Shown piece by piece: positions 45,521 through 54,241 of a DNA stretch of 64,000 nt. The stretch lies in contig JAUJEB010000003.1 in the NCBI GenBank assembly GCA_030442055.1, forward strand, positions 310,001 to 374,000. The letters run 5' to 3'. The notes beneath the pieces are model-generated. The model was not told where the DNA came from. It ran no database searches and worked only from the letters and a program-made list of their open reading frames with translations. This DNA is from Agaribacillus aureus. GTDB taxonomy: Bacteria; Bacteroidota; Bacteroidia; Cytophagales; Cyclobacteriaceae. The position numbers and the translations under genes are program-made. Within the stretch, counting starts at the first letter, position 1. Every line of letters begins with the position of its first letter.

Positions 45521-45528
45521 CAAATATG
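45521..45528 (-). promoter_or_regulatory. Near-consensus -7 element (CATATTTG) for the candidate small RNA
   Basis: It matches TAnnTTTG at five of six fixed positions on the minus strand and would place the start near 45514. No -33 TTTG is found at the usual spacing, so the element is weak on its own. Confidence 0.35.
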
Positions 45529-46283
45529 CCAATAAAAACTTTTAAAACCTAGACTATTAAAAATAAAAGATATTCGACATTACTTTAAATAGTCCTAAAA
45601 ATTATTTGAATTATTAAATATATAACAATTTTTTTAAATATCCAATTTTATAGGTATTTATTTAGCGATCAATTTTGCAACAGGCAGACCGGGTGTTGAT
45701 AAAAAGTGTCTATCGCCCTAACGAAAAATATCTTAACCGTCAATCCGTCGCCAAATAGGGCCAGTCGCTAAGAAGTTAAGTTCCGGATCTATCCGTTAGT
45801 CGGCTATTTGGTATACCGTTAACCCACTTATTTTCAAGTGTAATAAATCGCATCAATAAAGAAGAAAATTAAATGATCAAAGGATATGTATATTGCAATC
45901 GACCGGAATATATTCTAAAAAAAATTGAACACTTTTATGTAAATTTTAAAAGGGCCTGTGCAATTGAAATGTTCATATTACCCGAATTTTATTAAAATAA
46001 TTATATTTTTATAGGTAAATAGTTCAAATTTTTAATTTATAAATCCCGAATCTTACACTCTGATTAATTATAATTTTTCTTATAAAAACAATAGCTTTTG
46101 CGAGTAGCTTATTCGAGAATATTGAATTAACATATTTATTTCTAAGGATTAAATTTGAATTATAGGTTTTAAAAATTTTGAAAAGTTAAAGAAGGAAGAA
46201 TTAATTAATCAGTAATGCCCAAGTTAGGATTAATTGATAAGTTTTAAAATCTATGATTAAAAGTCTCATTATGGTTAACTTCA
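45529..46283. other. AT-rich non-coding stretch with a more GC-rich island
   Basis: No gene is supported. An island near 45680-45840 is less AT-rich and holds CTTAAC (45732-45737) with GTTAAG (45775-45780) and CCAAATAG (45751-45758) with CTATTTGG (45804-45811), two interleaved inverted repeats, plus a small hairpin CACTT/AAGTG near 45826-45841. The stretch ends at a strong plus-strand terminator. It may contain an untranslated RNA or a decayed gene. Confidence 0.35.
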
Positions 46284-46318
46284 AAATGCTACCGGCTCTT
46301 CGTTGGTAGCATTTTTTA
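46284..46318 (+). terminator. Strong intrinsic terminator with no obvious gene upstream
   Basis: AAAATGCTACC at 46284-46294 pairs exactly with GGTAGCATTTT at 46306-46316, with an 11-nt loop and a T-tract running through 46318. It points along the plus strand but the nearest plus-strand gene ends 1.1 kb upstream. It lies just before the tyrS promoter. Confidence 0.8.
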
Positions 46319-46364
46319 TGACAATATCCTCCCCGATATGGCCCTGTAAATAACGCAAAGTTTA

Positions 46365-46372
46365 TATATTTG
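46365..46372 (+). promoter_or_regulatory. tyrS -7 promoter element (TATATTTG)
   Basis: TATATTTG matches the Bacteroidota -7 consensus TAnnTTTG exactly, 24 bp before the tyrS ATG. A CCTG 18 bp upstream (46343-46346) is a weak -33. Transcription would start near 46379, leaving a leader of about 18 nt. The in-frame TTG at 46370 lies inside this element and so cannot be the start codon. Confidence 0.65.
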
Positions 46373-46396
46373 CAGCGCTTAACCACAACGAACAGT

Positions 46397-47680
46397 ATGA
46401 AAGATTTTATTGAAGAGCTAGAATGGCGGGGTATGTTACACGATATAATGCCTGGTACCAGGGAGCAATTGCAGCAAGAAGTTACCTCCGCCTACATCGG
46501 ATTTGATCCGACTTCAGACTCGCTTCATATTGGCAATCTGGCCACTATCATGCTGTTGGCTCATTTTCAACGCGCCGGGCACAAGCCCTATGCATTGGTA
46601 GGTGGCGCCACTGGAATGATCGGTGATCCTTCCGGAAAATCACAGGAACGACAGCTGTTGGACGAAGAACAGTTGAGGTATAATGAGGAATGTATTAAAA
46701 AGCAATTAAGTCATTTTCTGGATTTTGATTCTGTTTCGAATGCGGCCGAAATGGTCAATAATTACGACTGGTTTCAAAATGTCAGTTTTCTCAATTTTCT
46801 CAGAGATACAGGGAAACACCTTTCGATCAACTATATGCTGGCCAAGGACTCCGTCAAAAACAGGCTGGAATCGGGCTTGTCTTTTACTGAATTTTCCTAT
46901 CAGTTGTTGCAAGGTTATGATTTTTACTACCTGAATACCCACCATAATGTCAAATTACAAATGGGTGGATCAGATCAATGGGGAAATATCACAACGGGAA
47001 CGGAATTGATAAGAAGAAAAGCAGGCAAGGAGGCCTTTGCACTGACCACACCATTGCTGACCAAGTCCGACGGAAGCAAATTCGGAAAATCAGAGGAAGG
47101 AAATGTATGGCTGGATCCCACCAAAACCTCCCCATATAAATTTTATCAATTTCTATTAAATTGTGCTGATGAGGAGGCTCCCAGGCTATTGAGGGTCTTT
47201 ACTTTTTTAAGCAAGGAGGAAGTGGAAGAACTGGAAAAAAAGCATCAGGAAGCACCTCATTTAAGAATACTTCAAAAAGCCATCGCCGAGGAATTAACAA
47301 TTCGGGTGCATTCCAGGGAAGAATTTGAGATGGCAGTGAAAGCTTCTGAAATTCTTTTTGGCAAATCCACTACCGACGATCTTGCGTCGATCAATGAAGC
47401 TACTTTATTGTCAGTTTTTGAAGGAGTTCCTCAGGTAACGGTCTCCCGGGATTCGCTTGGCCAGGAAAATGATATGCTCACTTTTCTTTCCGAAACCACG
47501 CAGGGGCTTGTCTTCGCATCCAAAGGCGAGGCCCGGAGAATGATACAGGGAGGAGGCGTGAGTATTAATAAAAACAAAATCACCGCCATTGATCAAAAGC
47601 TGGATTTTGAATTACTACAGGATAAATACCTGCTGGTTCAAAAAGGCCGGCGCAATTATTATTTGGTTACCTTCGACTAG
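46397..47680 (+). CDS. tyrS: Tyrosyl-tRNA synthetase
   Basis: The 427-residue protein is a class I aminoacyl-tRNA synthetase that charges tRNA-Tyr. The ATP-binding HIGH motif appears as HIGN (residues 44-47 in [14 protein letters not shown]). The tyrosine site includes YDFYYLN and [11 protein letters not shown], and the KMSKS loop is KFGKS (228-232). A C-terminal S4 RNA-binding domain contains [18 protein letters not shown]. The length is normal for the bacterial TyrS type. The ATG at 46397 is chosen because a longer frame starts inside the -7 promoter element. It is monocistronic and convergent with a small outer membrane protein gene. Confidence 0.98.
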   Translation: MKDFIEELEWRGMLHDIMPGTREQLQQEVTSAYIGFDPTSDSLHIGNLATIMLLAHFQRAGHKPYALVGGATGMIGDPSGKSQERQLLDEEQLRYNEECIKKQLSHFLDFDSVSNAAEMVNNYDWFQNVSFLNFLRDTGKHLSINYMLAKDSVKNRLESGLSFTEFSYQLLQGYDFYYLNTHHNVKLQMGGSDQWGNITTGTELIRRKAGKEAFALTTPLLTKSDGSKFGKSEEGNVWLDPTKTSPYKFYQFLLNCADEEAPRLLRVFTFLSKEEVEELEKKHQEAPHLRILQKAIAEELTIRVHSREEFEMAVKASEILFGKSTTDDLASINEATLLSVFEGVPQVTVSRDSLGQENDMLTFLSETTQGLVFASKGEARRMIQGGGVSINKNKITAIDQKLDFELLQDKYLLVQKGRRNYYLVTFD

Positions 47681-47765
47681 GTACGACAAGTTTTTTTTCG
47701 CTAACCCAGGATAATCGCTTTATTGCCATATCCGGTCCTACCAAAATCAACTGTTTTAAGGAGAT

Positions 47766-47791
47766 AAAAAAAGCCAGGAAGAACTCCTGGC
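47766..47791 (-). terminator. Intrinsic terminator of the small outer membrane protein gene
   Basis: On the minus strand GCCAGGA (47791-47785) pairs with TCCTGGC (47779-47773) around a 5-nt loop and is followed by seven T (47772-47766). It starts about 30 bp after the stop codon of the minus-strand gene at 47823. It may also stop tyrS transcription. Confidence 0.85.
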
Positions 47792-47822
47792 CTTGCAAAG
47801 TCTTTAAAATATAATGTATTCC

Positions 47823-48308
47823 TTAATTTCCTATTGGGAACAAAACACCGCCGGTCAATGAGAAATCCTCAAAGCCGCCCAATAACAACCTGCCTTCGGC
47901 AAAGGCGCTGATTCCTCCAAGATCAAAGTTTATACCACCTCCCAGGTTCAATCCGACATCGGTACCGTCAGCCTCAATACCAAATCCTAATATTTCCGTG
48001 TCATAAGAAAAGTGCGATATATTCAATCCTGCCAACGCGTATGGTTGCACCGTGTCTCCTGCGTCAAAATTATAATGTCCGTTGGCGTTGACTTCAAAGA
48101 TGTTTATATTACTCTCAAAATAATAGATAAACCCAGGTACGACATCAATTTCATCCGTGACAGGAATATCTCCCCTTACGTTGATGCCAACAGTTCCAAT
48201 ATCAAAGCCAAAAACGAGTCCTCCGCCGATTTGAGCTTGTGCCTGGGAATTTTGGGAGTAAGCTAAAAAGCCAATAAAAAAAAACGTTGCAACGATAATC
48301 TTTTTCAT
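47823..48308 (-). CDS. Small outer membrane beta-barrel protein
   Basis: The 161-residue protein has a signal peptide (MKKIIVATFFFIGFLAYSQ, cleaved near SQAQAQ). About eight alternating strands follow, rich in Gly, Phe and Tyr (LVFGFDIGTVGINVRGDI, VVPGFIYYFE, PYALAGLNISHF, LNLGGGINFDLGG), ending in GGVLFPIGN. This is the layout of small porin-like or OmpW/OmpX-like barrels in Bacteroidota. Function unknown. Single gene with its own terminator. Confidence 0.85.
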   Translation of the reverse strand: MKKIIVATFFFIGFLAYSQNSQAQAQIGGGLVFGFDIGTVGINVRGDIPVTDEIDVVPGFIYYFESNINIFEVNANGHYNFDAGDTVQPYALAGLNISHFSYDTEILGFGIEADGTDVGLNLGGGINFDLGGISAFAEGRLLLGGFEDFSLTGGVLFPIGN

Positions 48309-48663
48309 GTTAATTGATTTTAAAGTTAATTGTCTGATTCAAGTGTATTTATAGGTTCAATAAGTAAAATGGTAAATTATTGGTCTTTACCACCCGGTTC
48401 AAAGTAAATTCCCAAATTTTTACACCAATATTACTATTTAATCTTGATAAAAACCAATAAGGGGGTGGAAATATCTACGTGTAACTATTTATTCCATCAC
48501 CTCAAGGTTGTATATTTCGGGCAAATATATTCCATTAAATAATTTATGTCAATTACCCAAATGAGGTATATGTCTTAATCTCTTTGCCCGATTTTTGTCA
48601 AAATAGTATTATCAAGTTTTATAAATTTTGTTAATTTAAAAAAAATTAATCCCTTACGCTGTT
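48309..48663. other. Divergent intergenic region, 355 bp
   Basis: Lies between the small barrel gene and the four-repeat protein gene. It is strongly AT-rich near the plus-strand gene. No full promoter pair or hairpin could be supported. Confidence 0.4.
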
Positions 48664-50349
48664 ATGAGAAATTTAGCGACCTTTTTCCTTATTATTTTTT
48701 TTGGTTTCCACACACAGGCTCAATCTTTAGACGATAAGCTTGAACAGTTACAATCGTCTGTTAAGAAGGTAATTATAAAAGATGTAGAATACGATCAAAA
48801 ACTAAAGTTCGAAAAATCATCAGGCTATATCATTACCGTCACCGTCAGTGAGTCAAAAAGAGGAAAGGTAACAGAATACACTTTTAATTTGTTTGACCTG
48901 GAAAAAAACAAAATAAAGTTCGATACCAAAAAAAATGTCGCCATTGTTCAAATCGGTACCAAGGCCGACAAGAAGGTTATCAAAAATGTTATCGACCAGA
49001 AGGTCTCCAGCTACCTGAACAAAATAAGCATCATGGCTGAGGGGGTAGAATCGGCCAGGTCGCTGAATGATCAATTAAAGGCAGTGGTTGAGGAAGCGGA
49101 CAAGGCTCAACACGATTTCTTTCCGAAAATGACATCTCTTGTTGATCTCTTAGGATTTCTGGAAAGTAATTTGGGCAAAGTAGAGGTAAATGACGACGTA
49201 TATGAACAGTCTTTTTCCTTTAAGAAAGATAATAACGTCATTGTAACTTTTACCACAAATGATGTCAACAAGTCAAGCAGCGAATCAATGACCTTAAATT
49301 TCGGTGATATAAACCAAAGGAAAATAGATTTTATCACCAGGGGAAACGCGGTTTATATAGAGGCCGAAACAAACGGCAAAAGAAATTTAATCGAGCAGAC
49401 TAAAAATGGAGAGATTTCCGGGTTCAAAAATAAAATTGTACTAAGGGGTAACAGTATCGAGGAGGGCAGAAAGATTGCTGCCGCGCTTCTCAACCTAAAA
49501 GAGTTGGCAGATCAAAACCAAAAGGAGCTGTACGACCCAAATGCGGACTGGGCAACCACGGTTGATTACCTTCGCGCCAATGTAAAAAAAGTCACCAGAA
49601 ATGAGATCGTTTACGACCAATCTATCCAGGAGCATGATCGGATTGACAATCAATTGATATTTGAAAGCATTGAAAAAAACAAAGATAAAACGAGTAAATA
49701 TATATTTAACCCGTCAGACCTGAATGGGGCCAAAATCGGCTTCTCAACCAGAGGGACTGCCATCATGATCAATTGCGAGACCAAGGGAAAAAAATCCCTG
49801 ATTCAATTGCAGGAAAATGGAGGACTGGGGAATTATCAAAGTTCCTTCAACATTCATTTTGAAAGCATTGAAAAAGCGAGAGCTATGAAAAAAGCGCTGG
49901 TTAGACTGGTACAGTTAAGCAATGAAAAAAACCAGGCTTTCTTGATCCAGGGGAAGGAAAATCCCGCTGTTAAGGAATCATTAGACTACTTAATTCACAA
50001 CATCATTGATGTTTCAGTCAATGAAAAAACCTATAAGCAATCGCTTTTCTATGAAGAAGATAAGCCCGAGATCATTACTTTTGAAATCGTGGATCTGGAC
50101 AAAGATGACAAACTGAGCTATGAACTAAACCTGAAAGATTTAAACGAGCAAAAGGTTAGTTTTGACACACGCGGCAAAGAGGTATTGGTAATGGCTGAGG
50201 TCAAGGGTAAGCAGGATTTAATCAAATCAACCAAAAACGGTGAAGACGATAAATTCGTCGATAAGTTATCCATCAAAGCCAAAGGTATAGAGGAAGCGCG
50301 AATCATCGTTCATGCCCTGAAGTATCTAATCAATAAGTTTAATGGCTGA
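48664..50349 (+). CDS. Exported protein with four internal repeats, family not recognised
   Basis: The 561-residue protein has a signal peptide ending HTQAQ (residue 20). Four copies of a unit of about 130 residues follow: roughly 22-150, 157-287, 297-428 and 436-561. Each has the order: helix, V-x-V/I-N-x-x-x-Y-x-Q-S, strands, a segment like FNxxDLN, then K-I-x-F-x-T-R-G, then T-K-G-K-x-x-L-I, then NGE, and a closing helix S/G-I-E-E-A-R with A-L-x-x-L. Copies 2 to 4 share the FxTRG and KGKxxLI motifs; copy 1 has diverged to FDTKKN. No known domain is identified. It is probably periplasmic. It is a single gene, convergent with the DUF2911 gene across a structured intergenic region. Confidence 0.85.
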   Translation: MRNLATFFLIIFFGFHTQAQSLDDKLEQLQSSVKKVIIKDVEYDQKLKFEKSSGYIITVTVSESKRGKVTEYTFNLFDLEKNKIKFDTKKNVAIVQIGTKADKKVIKNVIDQKVSSYLNKISIMAEGVESARSLNDQLKAVVEEADKAQHDFFPKMTSLVDLLGFLESNLGKVEVNDDVYEQSFSFKKDNNVIVTFTTNDVNKSSSESMTLNFGDINQRKIDFITRGNAVYIEAETNGKRNLIEQTKNGEISGFKNKIVLRGNSIEEGRKIAAALLNLKELADQNQKELYDPNADWATTVDYLRANVKKVTRNEIVYDQSIQEHDRIDNQLIFESIEKNKDKTSKYIFNPSDLNGAKIGFSTRGTAIMINCETKGKKSLIQLQENGGLGNYQSSFNIHFESIEKARAMKKALVRLVQLSNEKNQAFLIQGKENPAVKESLDYLIHNIIDVSVNEKTYKQSLFYEEDKPEIITFEIVDLDKDDKLSYELNLKDLNEQKVSFDTRGKEVLVMAEVKGKQDLIKSTKNGEDDKFVDKLSIKAKGIEEARIIVHALKYLINKFNG

Positions 50350-50389
50350 TTGCTGACAACAAGCTGCTGCCAGAAACAAAGCGTTTTTA

Positions 50390-50481
50390 GTACGCCGCGA
50401 GAAGGTGGTTTGATGGTTTTCAGGTTGGTATATCTCCTATGTCAAAAAACGGCGTACAGCATCGCCTTTCAACATAGGAGA
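50390..50481. other. Intergenic element with two interleaved inverted repeats (possible pseudoknot)
   Basis: GTACGCCG (50390-50397) pairs with CGGCGTAC (50450-50457), and TCTCCTATGT (50433-50442) pairs with ACATAGGAGA (50472-50481). The arms interleave as A-B-A'-B', which as RNA would be a pseudoknot. An alternative nested hairpin inside the second pair is GGCG/CGCC. A further stem, CGCACC/GGTGCG, lies at 50497-50524, and six T occur at 50489-50494. It sits between two convergent genes. Confidence 0.5.
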
Positions 50482-50563
50482 CACAAAGTTTTTTAGCGCA
50501 CCAGGTCTTAGAAATTTGGGTGCGGGTTTAAAAAACAGTTTAAAAACAGCATCCCTATCTTCG

Positions 50564-51109
50564 TTATTTAATAGGGACTGCTACCTGATAATTTTCCCAT
50601 GCCATATACATTTTTCCATTGCCGGCACCGTCGCCGTCAAAAGCAATGGAAAATGCTTCTATTTCTTTGGAGGGTTTTTCCACATTAACATCAACACGAG
50701 CAACGTCTTTACTTTGATCGTAGCTGTAGGCACCCCAGGTGTCTATTTTGGAATTGATAATAACCGTCCACTTATCTTCGTTGGGAATGGCATATAAAGT
50801 ATAAGTTCCTGCCTTTATCGACTTATCTCCAAAAGTTACATCCCGATAAAATTTGATTTCAGCAGATTCGTTGGCTCCGACCCGCCATATTTTACCAAAT
50901 GGCTCTTTTGCGCCTATCATTTTTCTTCCCTTCTTCTGGGGTCGGGAGTAGATTACTTTCGCTACTGGTTGCGAGTTTCTTCCTCCAGGCCTGAAATAGG
51001 CAATATCTGCCGGGCTTTTATCCAGTGATGAATATTTTTGAGCCGATACGAACTCAGGAAGGGAAACTGCTAACAGCATAGCAACTGCGATCAAAATTAA
51101 TTTTTTCAT
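50564..51109 (-). CDS. DUF2911 family exported protein
   Basis: The 181-residue protein has a signal peptide ending EFVSAQ. The mature part contains SPADIAYFRPGG, VIYSRPQKKGRKMIG, PFGKIWRVGANESAEIKF, IKAGTYTLYAIPNEDKWTVI and WGAYSYD, the standard order of the DUF2911 family, widespread in Bacteroidota. The fold is probably a beta sandwich; no activity is established. The usual metal or catalytic residues are not defined for this family. It is a single gene. Confidence 0.92.
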   Translation of the reverse strand: MKKLILIAVAMLLAVSLPEFVSAQKYSSLDKSPADIAYFRPGGRNSQPVAKVIYSRPQKKGRKMIGAKEPFGKIWRVGANESAEIKFYRDVTFGDKSIKAGTYTLYAIPNEDKWTVIINSKIDTWGAYSYDQSKDVARVDVNVEKPSKEIEAFSIAFDGDGAGNGKMYMAWENYQVAVPIK

Positions 51110-51212
51110 AGTAATATTTTTAGGTTAAAATAGCTTTAGCTTTTATCTTTTACGGATTCTGTTAAAAATGTTTTAATTTTTGTGCGCTTTTGTGTTAAAG
51201 GGCATGGCCGGC

Positions 51213-52106
51213 CTATTCACCCGCTTCCTTCTTCTTTTTCCAATATCTCAAAAGTCCTGCCACACTCATCCAGGACGGATTGGCTGTTTCATACTTTTTT
51301 ATCTCCGATTCATTTAGTCCCAACGCTTTCAACTGTTGTTCCGTGTACCTTTGAAATTCCGGAATAATTTCCTGGGGTAATTCATTATTTTCAAACCTCG
51401 GTTTTATCCATTGGGCCCAGTTATTTAAGATTTCCCATAACTCATTTAACTGTGCTTCAACCTCAACTATCTCTCCAAAATGGGTCAAATGAAGCTTTTC
51501 AGGCTGCAAGTCTTTAATCAGTGCGATCGAATCACGCCATTTTTCGAGGTTTATATCCGGAGGCGGGCAAGGTGGAACTACGGGTCCCCTATCAATTTTT
51601 ACTCCCGCTACATCGCCACAAAATACCTCGCGCTCCATTTGCCAGGCAATGTGGTGATTCGCATGGCCGGGTGTATGCCATGCCGTAATGGTACGTTCAC
51701 CAATATTGATTGATTCTCCATGCATTACCGGGCGCAATTGATCTTCCTTGATAGCTTCCATCTTCCCCCATAAAAATTCCATCTTATCACCGTAAATAAG
51801 CTGAGCGGACTTCCATAACTTGGTTGGATCGGCCATATGGGCTACTCCAAAAGGATGCAAGTAGACCGTTGCACCCCTTTCAGCCAGGGCCCAGGCGCCA
51901 CCCGCATGGTCGAGGTGGATATGGGTGATAAAAACATGTTGTATATCCTGTAAACTGTAACCATATGATTCTACTAGCTTTTGCAATTGTTTAAAGCAAG
52001 AATAGGGTCCGGTTTCAATCAATATTGGCCCTTCGGAAGTTTCTATTAAAAAGGAGGCAATAGTCTTTTCTATTCCCTGAAAATTCAGATCAAGTGTTCT
52101 TAACAT
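51213..52106 (-). CDS. Metallo-beta-lactamase-fold hydrolase
   Basis: The 297-residue protein has the MBL zinc motif THIHLDHAGG (H62, H64, D66, H67). The next histidine is in WHTPGHANHH, the bridging aspartate in FCGDVAG, and the last histidine in LTHFGE. There is no signal peptide, so it is cytoplasmic. The large segment between the motifs and the C-terminal helical tail (about 60 residues) suggest a hydrolase of thioesters, lactones or glyoxalase type. It is not a resistance beta-lactamase: it lacks the class B signatures and export signal. It appears monocistronic. Confidence 0.9.
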   Translation of the reverse strand: MLRTLDLNFQGIEKTIASFLIETSEGPILIETGPYSCFKQLQKLVESYGYSLQDIQHVFITHIHLDHAGGAWALAERGATVYLHPFGVAHMADPTKLWKSAQLIYGDKMEFLWGKMEAIKEDQLRPVMHGESINIGERTITAWHTPGHANHHIAWQMEREVFCGDVAGVKIDRGPVVPPCPPPDINLEKWRDSIALIKDLQPEKLHLTHFGEIVEVEAQLNELWEILNNWAQWIKPRFENNELPQEIIPEFQRYTEQQLKALGLNESEIKKYETANPSWMSVAGLLRYWKKKKEAGE

Positions 52107-52214
52107 ACGGATTGATTAAAGCAAAAAAATGACCGGCAATGTACAAAATAAACCATTACTATTCGAAGTTATTGCTCATCCGTCTTTGAAAATCCTTTTG
52201 CAACTTTGATTGGA

Positions 52215-53453
52215 TCACCTAAGCGATATAAACCAGGGAATTGCCTTTTCCAACATTGGGATCAGGGCACTACCATGGGAATTACCACCAATTTCAACAA
52301 ATTCAACTTGATCTCCTCCGTTGGCAATTAACTTGTTGGCAGTATCAATAGAGTTTACGATGGGTATGATATTATCACCTGGGCTATGATATAATTTCAC
52401 CGGGGAGGTCGGCAACCAATCATCTACACTGTTTAATCTGAATTCATCTGAAAGTTGCGTAGGCACTCCGTTCCTTAAATTGGCCAACAGGGTTGGGTTA
52501 AACAGGTCACCCAGATCATCCGATAAGGCGTTGTTAACCCCACTTTGTGTAAGGCTTCCATCAAACAGATCCGGAATTCGGCTGGCAAAAGGTTCCTGAA
52601 AAAAACCGGTTAAAGGTTCTGACCATTGATTGGTTTCTATAGCCGCGTAGGTAATAAAGGCCAGGTAACCTGGCGAGTCGTAAGTATCATTTTTAAGAAT
52701 TTCATCCATAACGCCCGGAATATCGTATCCGCCCGCGCCGGCGGCCGTGGCAGTCACTGACAGCGTTCCATCTGGGTCTTCCTCAATAGCCCGCTGCACG
52801 GCCAAAGTCGCATAGCCCCCTTCGGAATAACCTATCAAAAACAGTTTTTCACTATACCTTATATTTTGGTCGTCCAAAAATTCTTTCGCCGCAGAAATCA
52901 TGTCCAGGATTGCTGAGGAAGTATATTTGAAATTGTAATATGGATGCAAAATGTCTTTTGACTCCCCGTAACCTATAAAGTCGGGGATGATAGATACAAA
53001 CCCCGCAGCTGAAAGAAGTTCAAATCCTGAGATCCCATTAGTCAGCGAGAACTCTGAAGGTGCTTCGTCATTGGAAAAAATGGTTCCGTGGTGAGCACTA
53101 AGCAAAGGAAGCGGTCCATCCAATCCGTTTGGAATCACCACGAGGCCTGAGGCGGTGATAGGTTCATCTCTGAAAGTCGTTTTGTAGGTAACGCGATGAA
53201 TGGTAAAGCCATTTTCAATCAACCCGGTAAATTGACCGAAACCTGCTAACACCGCCAGCTGCTGAATATCGGACTGCGAAACAGTTAGTAATTCAGTTGA
53301 TGATACAAAAAATTCATTTTCCGCCGGCATGGGAGCCGGTTGTTCATCACTGCTGCAAGCCTGAATGGCCACCACAAACACAAGCAACCAGTAACTCCGC
53401 AAAGAGGTGAAAAAGTTAAAAGGGTGTATCTTGTCTGTTATATTTTTATCCAT
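52215..53453 (-). CDS. Alpha/beta-hydrolase lipoprotein (secretory lipase-like)
   Basis: The 412-residue protein has a long N-region, a hydrophobic core and a lipobox ending AIQAC (C33), so it is a lipoprotein. The hydrolase domain has GYSEGGYATLA with nucleophile S210, D360 in YHSPGDNIIP and H393 in GGNSHGSAL, a full catalytic triad. The oxyanion region is SAHHGTIF. Together with the cap region 240-340 this resembles secretory lipases or esterases. Substrate not predictable. A lipoprotein location suggests action at the outer membrane. Monocistronic by spacing. Confidence 0.88.
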   Translation of the reverse strand: MDKNITDKIHPFNFFTSLRSYWLLVFVVAIQACSSDEQPAPMPAENEFFVSSTELLTVSQSDIQQLAVLAGFGQFTGLIENGFTIHRVTYKTTFRDEPITASGLVVIPNGLDGPLPLLSAHHGTIFSNDEAPSEFSLTNGISGFELLSAAGFVSIIPDFIGYGESKDILHPYYNFKYTSSAILDMISAAKEFLDDQNIRYSEKLFLIGYSEGGYATLAVQRAIEEDPDGTLSVTATAAGAGGYDIPGVMDEILKNDTYDSPGYLAFITYAAIETNQWSEPLTGFFQEPFASRIPDLFDGSLTQSGVNNALSDDLGDLFNPTLLANLRNGVPTQLSDEFRLNSVDDWLPTSPVKLYHSPGDNIIPIVNSIDTANKLIANGGDQVEFVEIGGNSHGSALIPMLEKAIPWFISLR

Positions 53454-53614
53454 TTTTTCGATGCATATTTGGTTTGGGAAATACTTTTACCAGGATATCA
53501 TTACTATTCTTTACAAGTAAAAGGCAGAAAAAGTGCCAAAATAAAGTGTTTTCAACAACAAGAACAAAATAATGGCCATATTAAAGGGACCACCGGGATT
53601 TGGCTTTGTCAAAA

Positions 53615-54241
53615 CTACTCCCCTTCTGTTTTTTTTAACGCCAGAAAATAATCTTCATAGGTATCAATGTCAATTTCTCCCTGCTCAAAGGGTACGTTTT
53701 GAACAAACCTTGGATCAAATTGTTTGATCAGCTTTCTGGCTCCTGTATCACCGGATAGCCGCAACAGGTCTGAAAAAAGTCGTTTATCAAAAAGTGCCGG
53801 AACGCCTAGTAATCCATTATAACCGGAAGCGACGATCAGGCTGTCGGACTGCACATATTTGAATACTAAATCATTGATGGTTTGCGCGGTTACATAGGGT
53901 TGATCACATACCATGATAATGACCGCATCCAAACTACGGTAGGCCTCGAGAATTTTTTTTAACCCAAAACTGATCGAAGTTGACATGCCTTTCGACCAAT
54001 CGTTGTTGATATCAATGTACACGGGCAGGTTTTCAATTTCCCGTAAAACCTGAAAATGGTTCGCACCCAAAACCACTTGCACGGGGAAGCACACGGACCT
54101 TAACCCCGCCCTTGTCATTTTAAATATCAAGGTCTGATCATCAAATTTCAGTAGTTGTTTGGCTTGTCCCAATCGCACCGAAGCACCTGCTGCCAGAATG
54201 ATTAAGCCTACAGACGGTTTTTGAGGGTCTTCAGGGGCCAT
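53615..54241 (-). CDS. MocA/MobA-like nucleotidyltransferase (molybdenum cofactor cytidylyltransferase type)
   Basis: The 208-residue protein starts GLIILAAGASVRLGQAKQLL, the nucleotide-binding loop of the MobA/MocA class. It has VQVVLGANHF, MSTSISFGL, IIMVCDQPYV (metal-binding Asp) and DTGARKLI, all typical of MocA-like CTP:molybdopterin cytidylyltransferases. No molybdenum enzyme or XdhC-type helper lies nearby in the window, so the actual acceptor may differ. The frame is open back to a GTG at 54373, but ATG 54241 puts the glycine loop at the usual distance from the N-terminus. Confidence 0.8.
   Translation of the reverse strand: MAPEDPQKPSVGLIILAAGASVRLGQAKQLLKFDDQTLIFKMTRAGLRSVCFPVQVVLGANHFQVLREIENLPVYIDINNDWSKGMSTSISFGLKKILEAYRSLDAVIIMVCDQPYVTAQTINDLVFKYVQSDSLIVASGYNGLLGVPALFDKRLFSDLLRLSGDTGARKLIKQFDPRFVQNVPFEQGEIDIDTYEDYFLALKKTEGE

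Noticed and set aside
46201-46386. Minus-strand open frame of 61 codons upstream of tyrS
   Set aside because: It runs through the plus-strand terminator and the tyrS promoter, has no recognisable start context or domain, and is within chance length for AT-rich DNA.
46370-46396. TTG start nine codons upstream for tyrS
   Set aside because: The TTG is part of the TATATTTG -7 promoter element, so it would not be in the mRNA.
51213-52106. Metallo-hydrolase as a carbapenemase
   Set aside because: There is no signal peptide and no class B beta-lactamase signature beyond the general MBL zinc motif.
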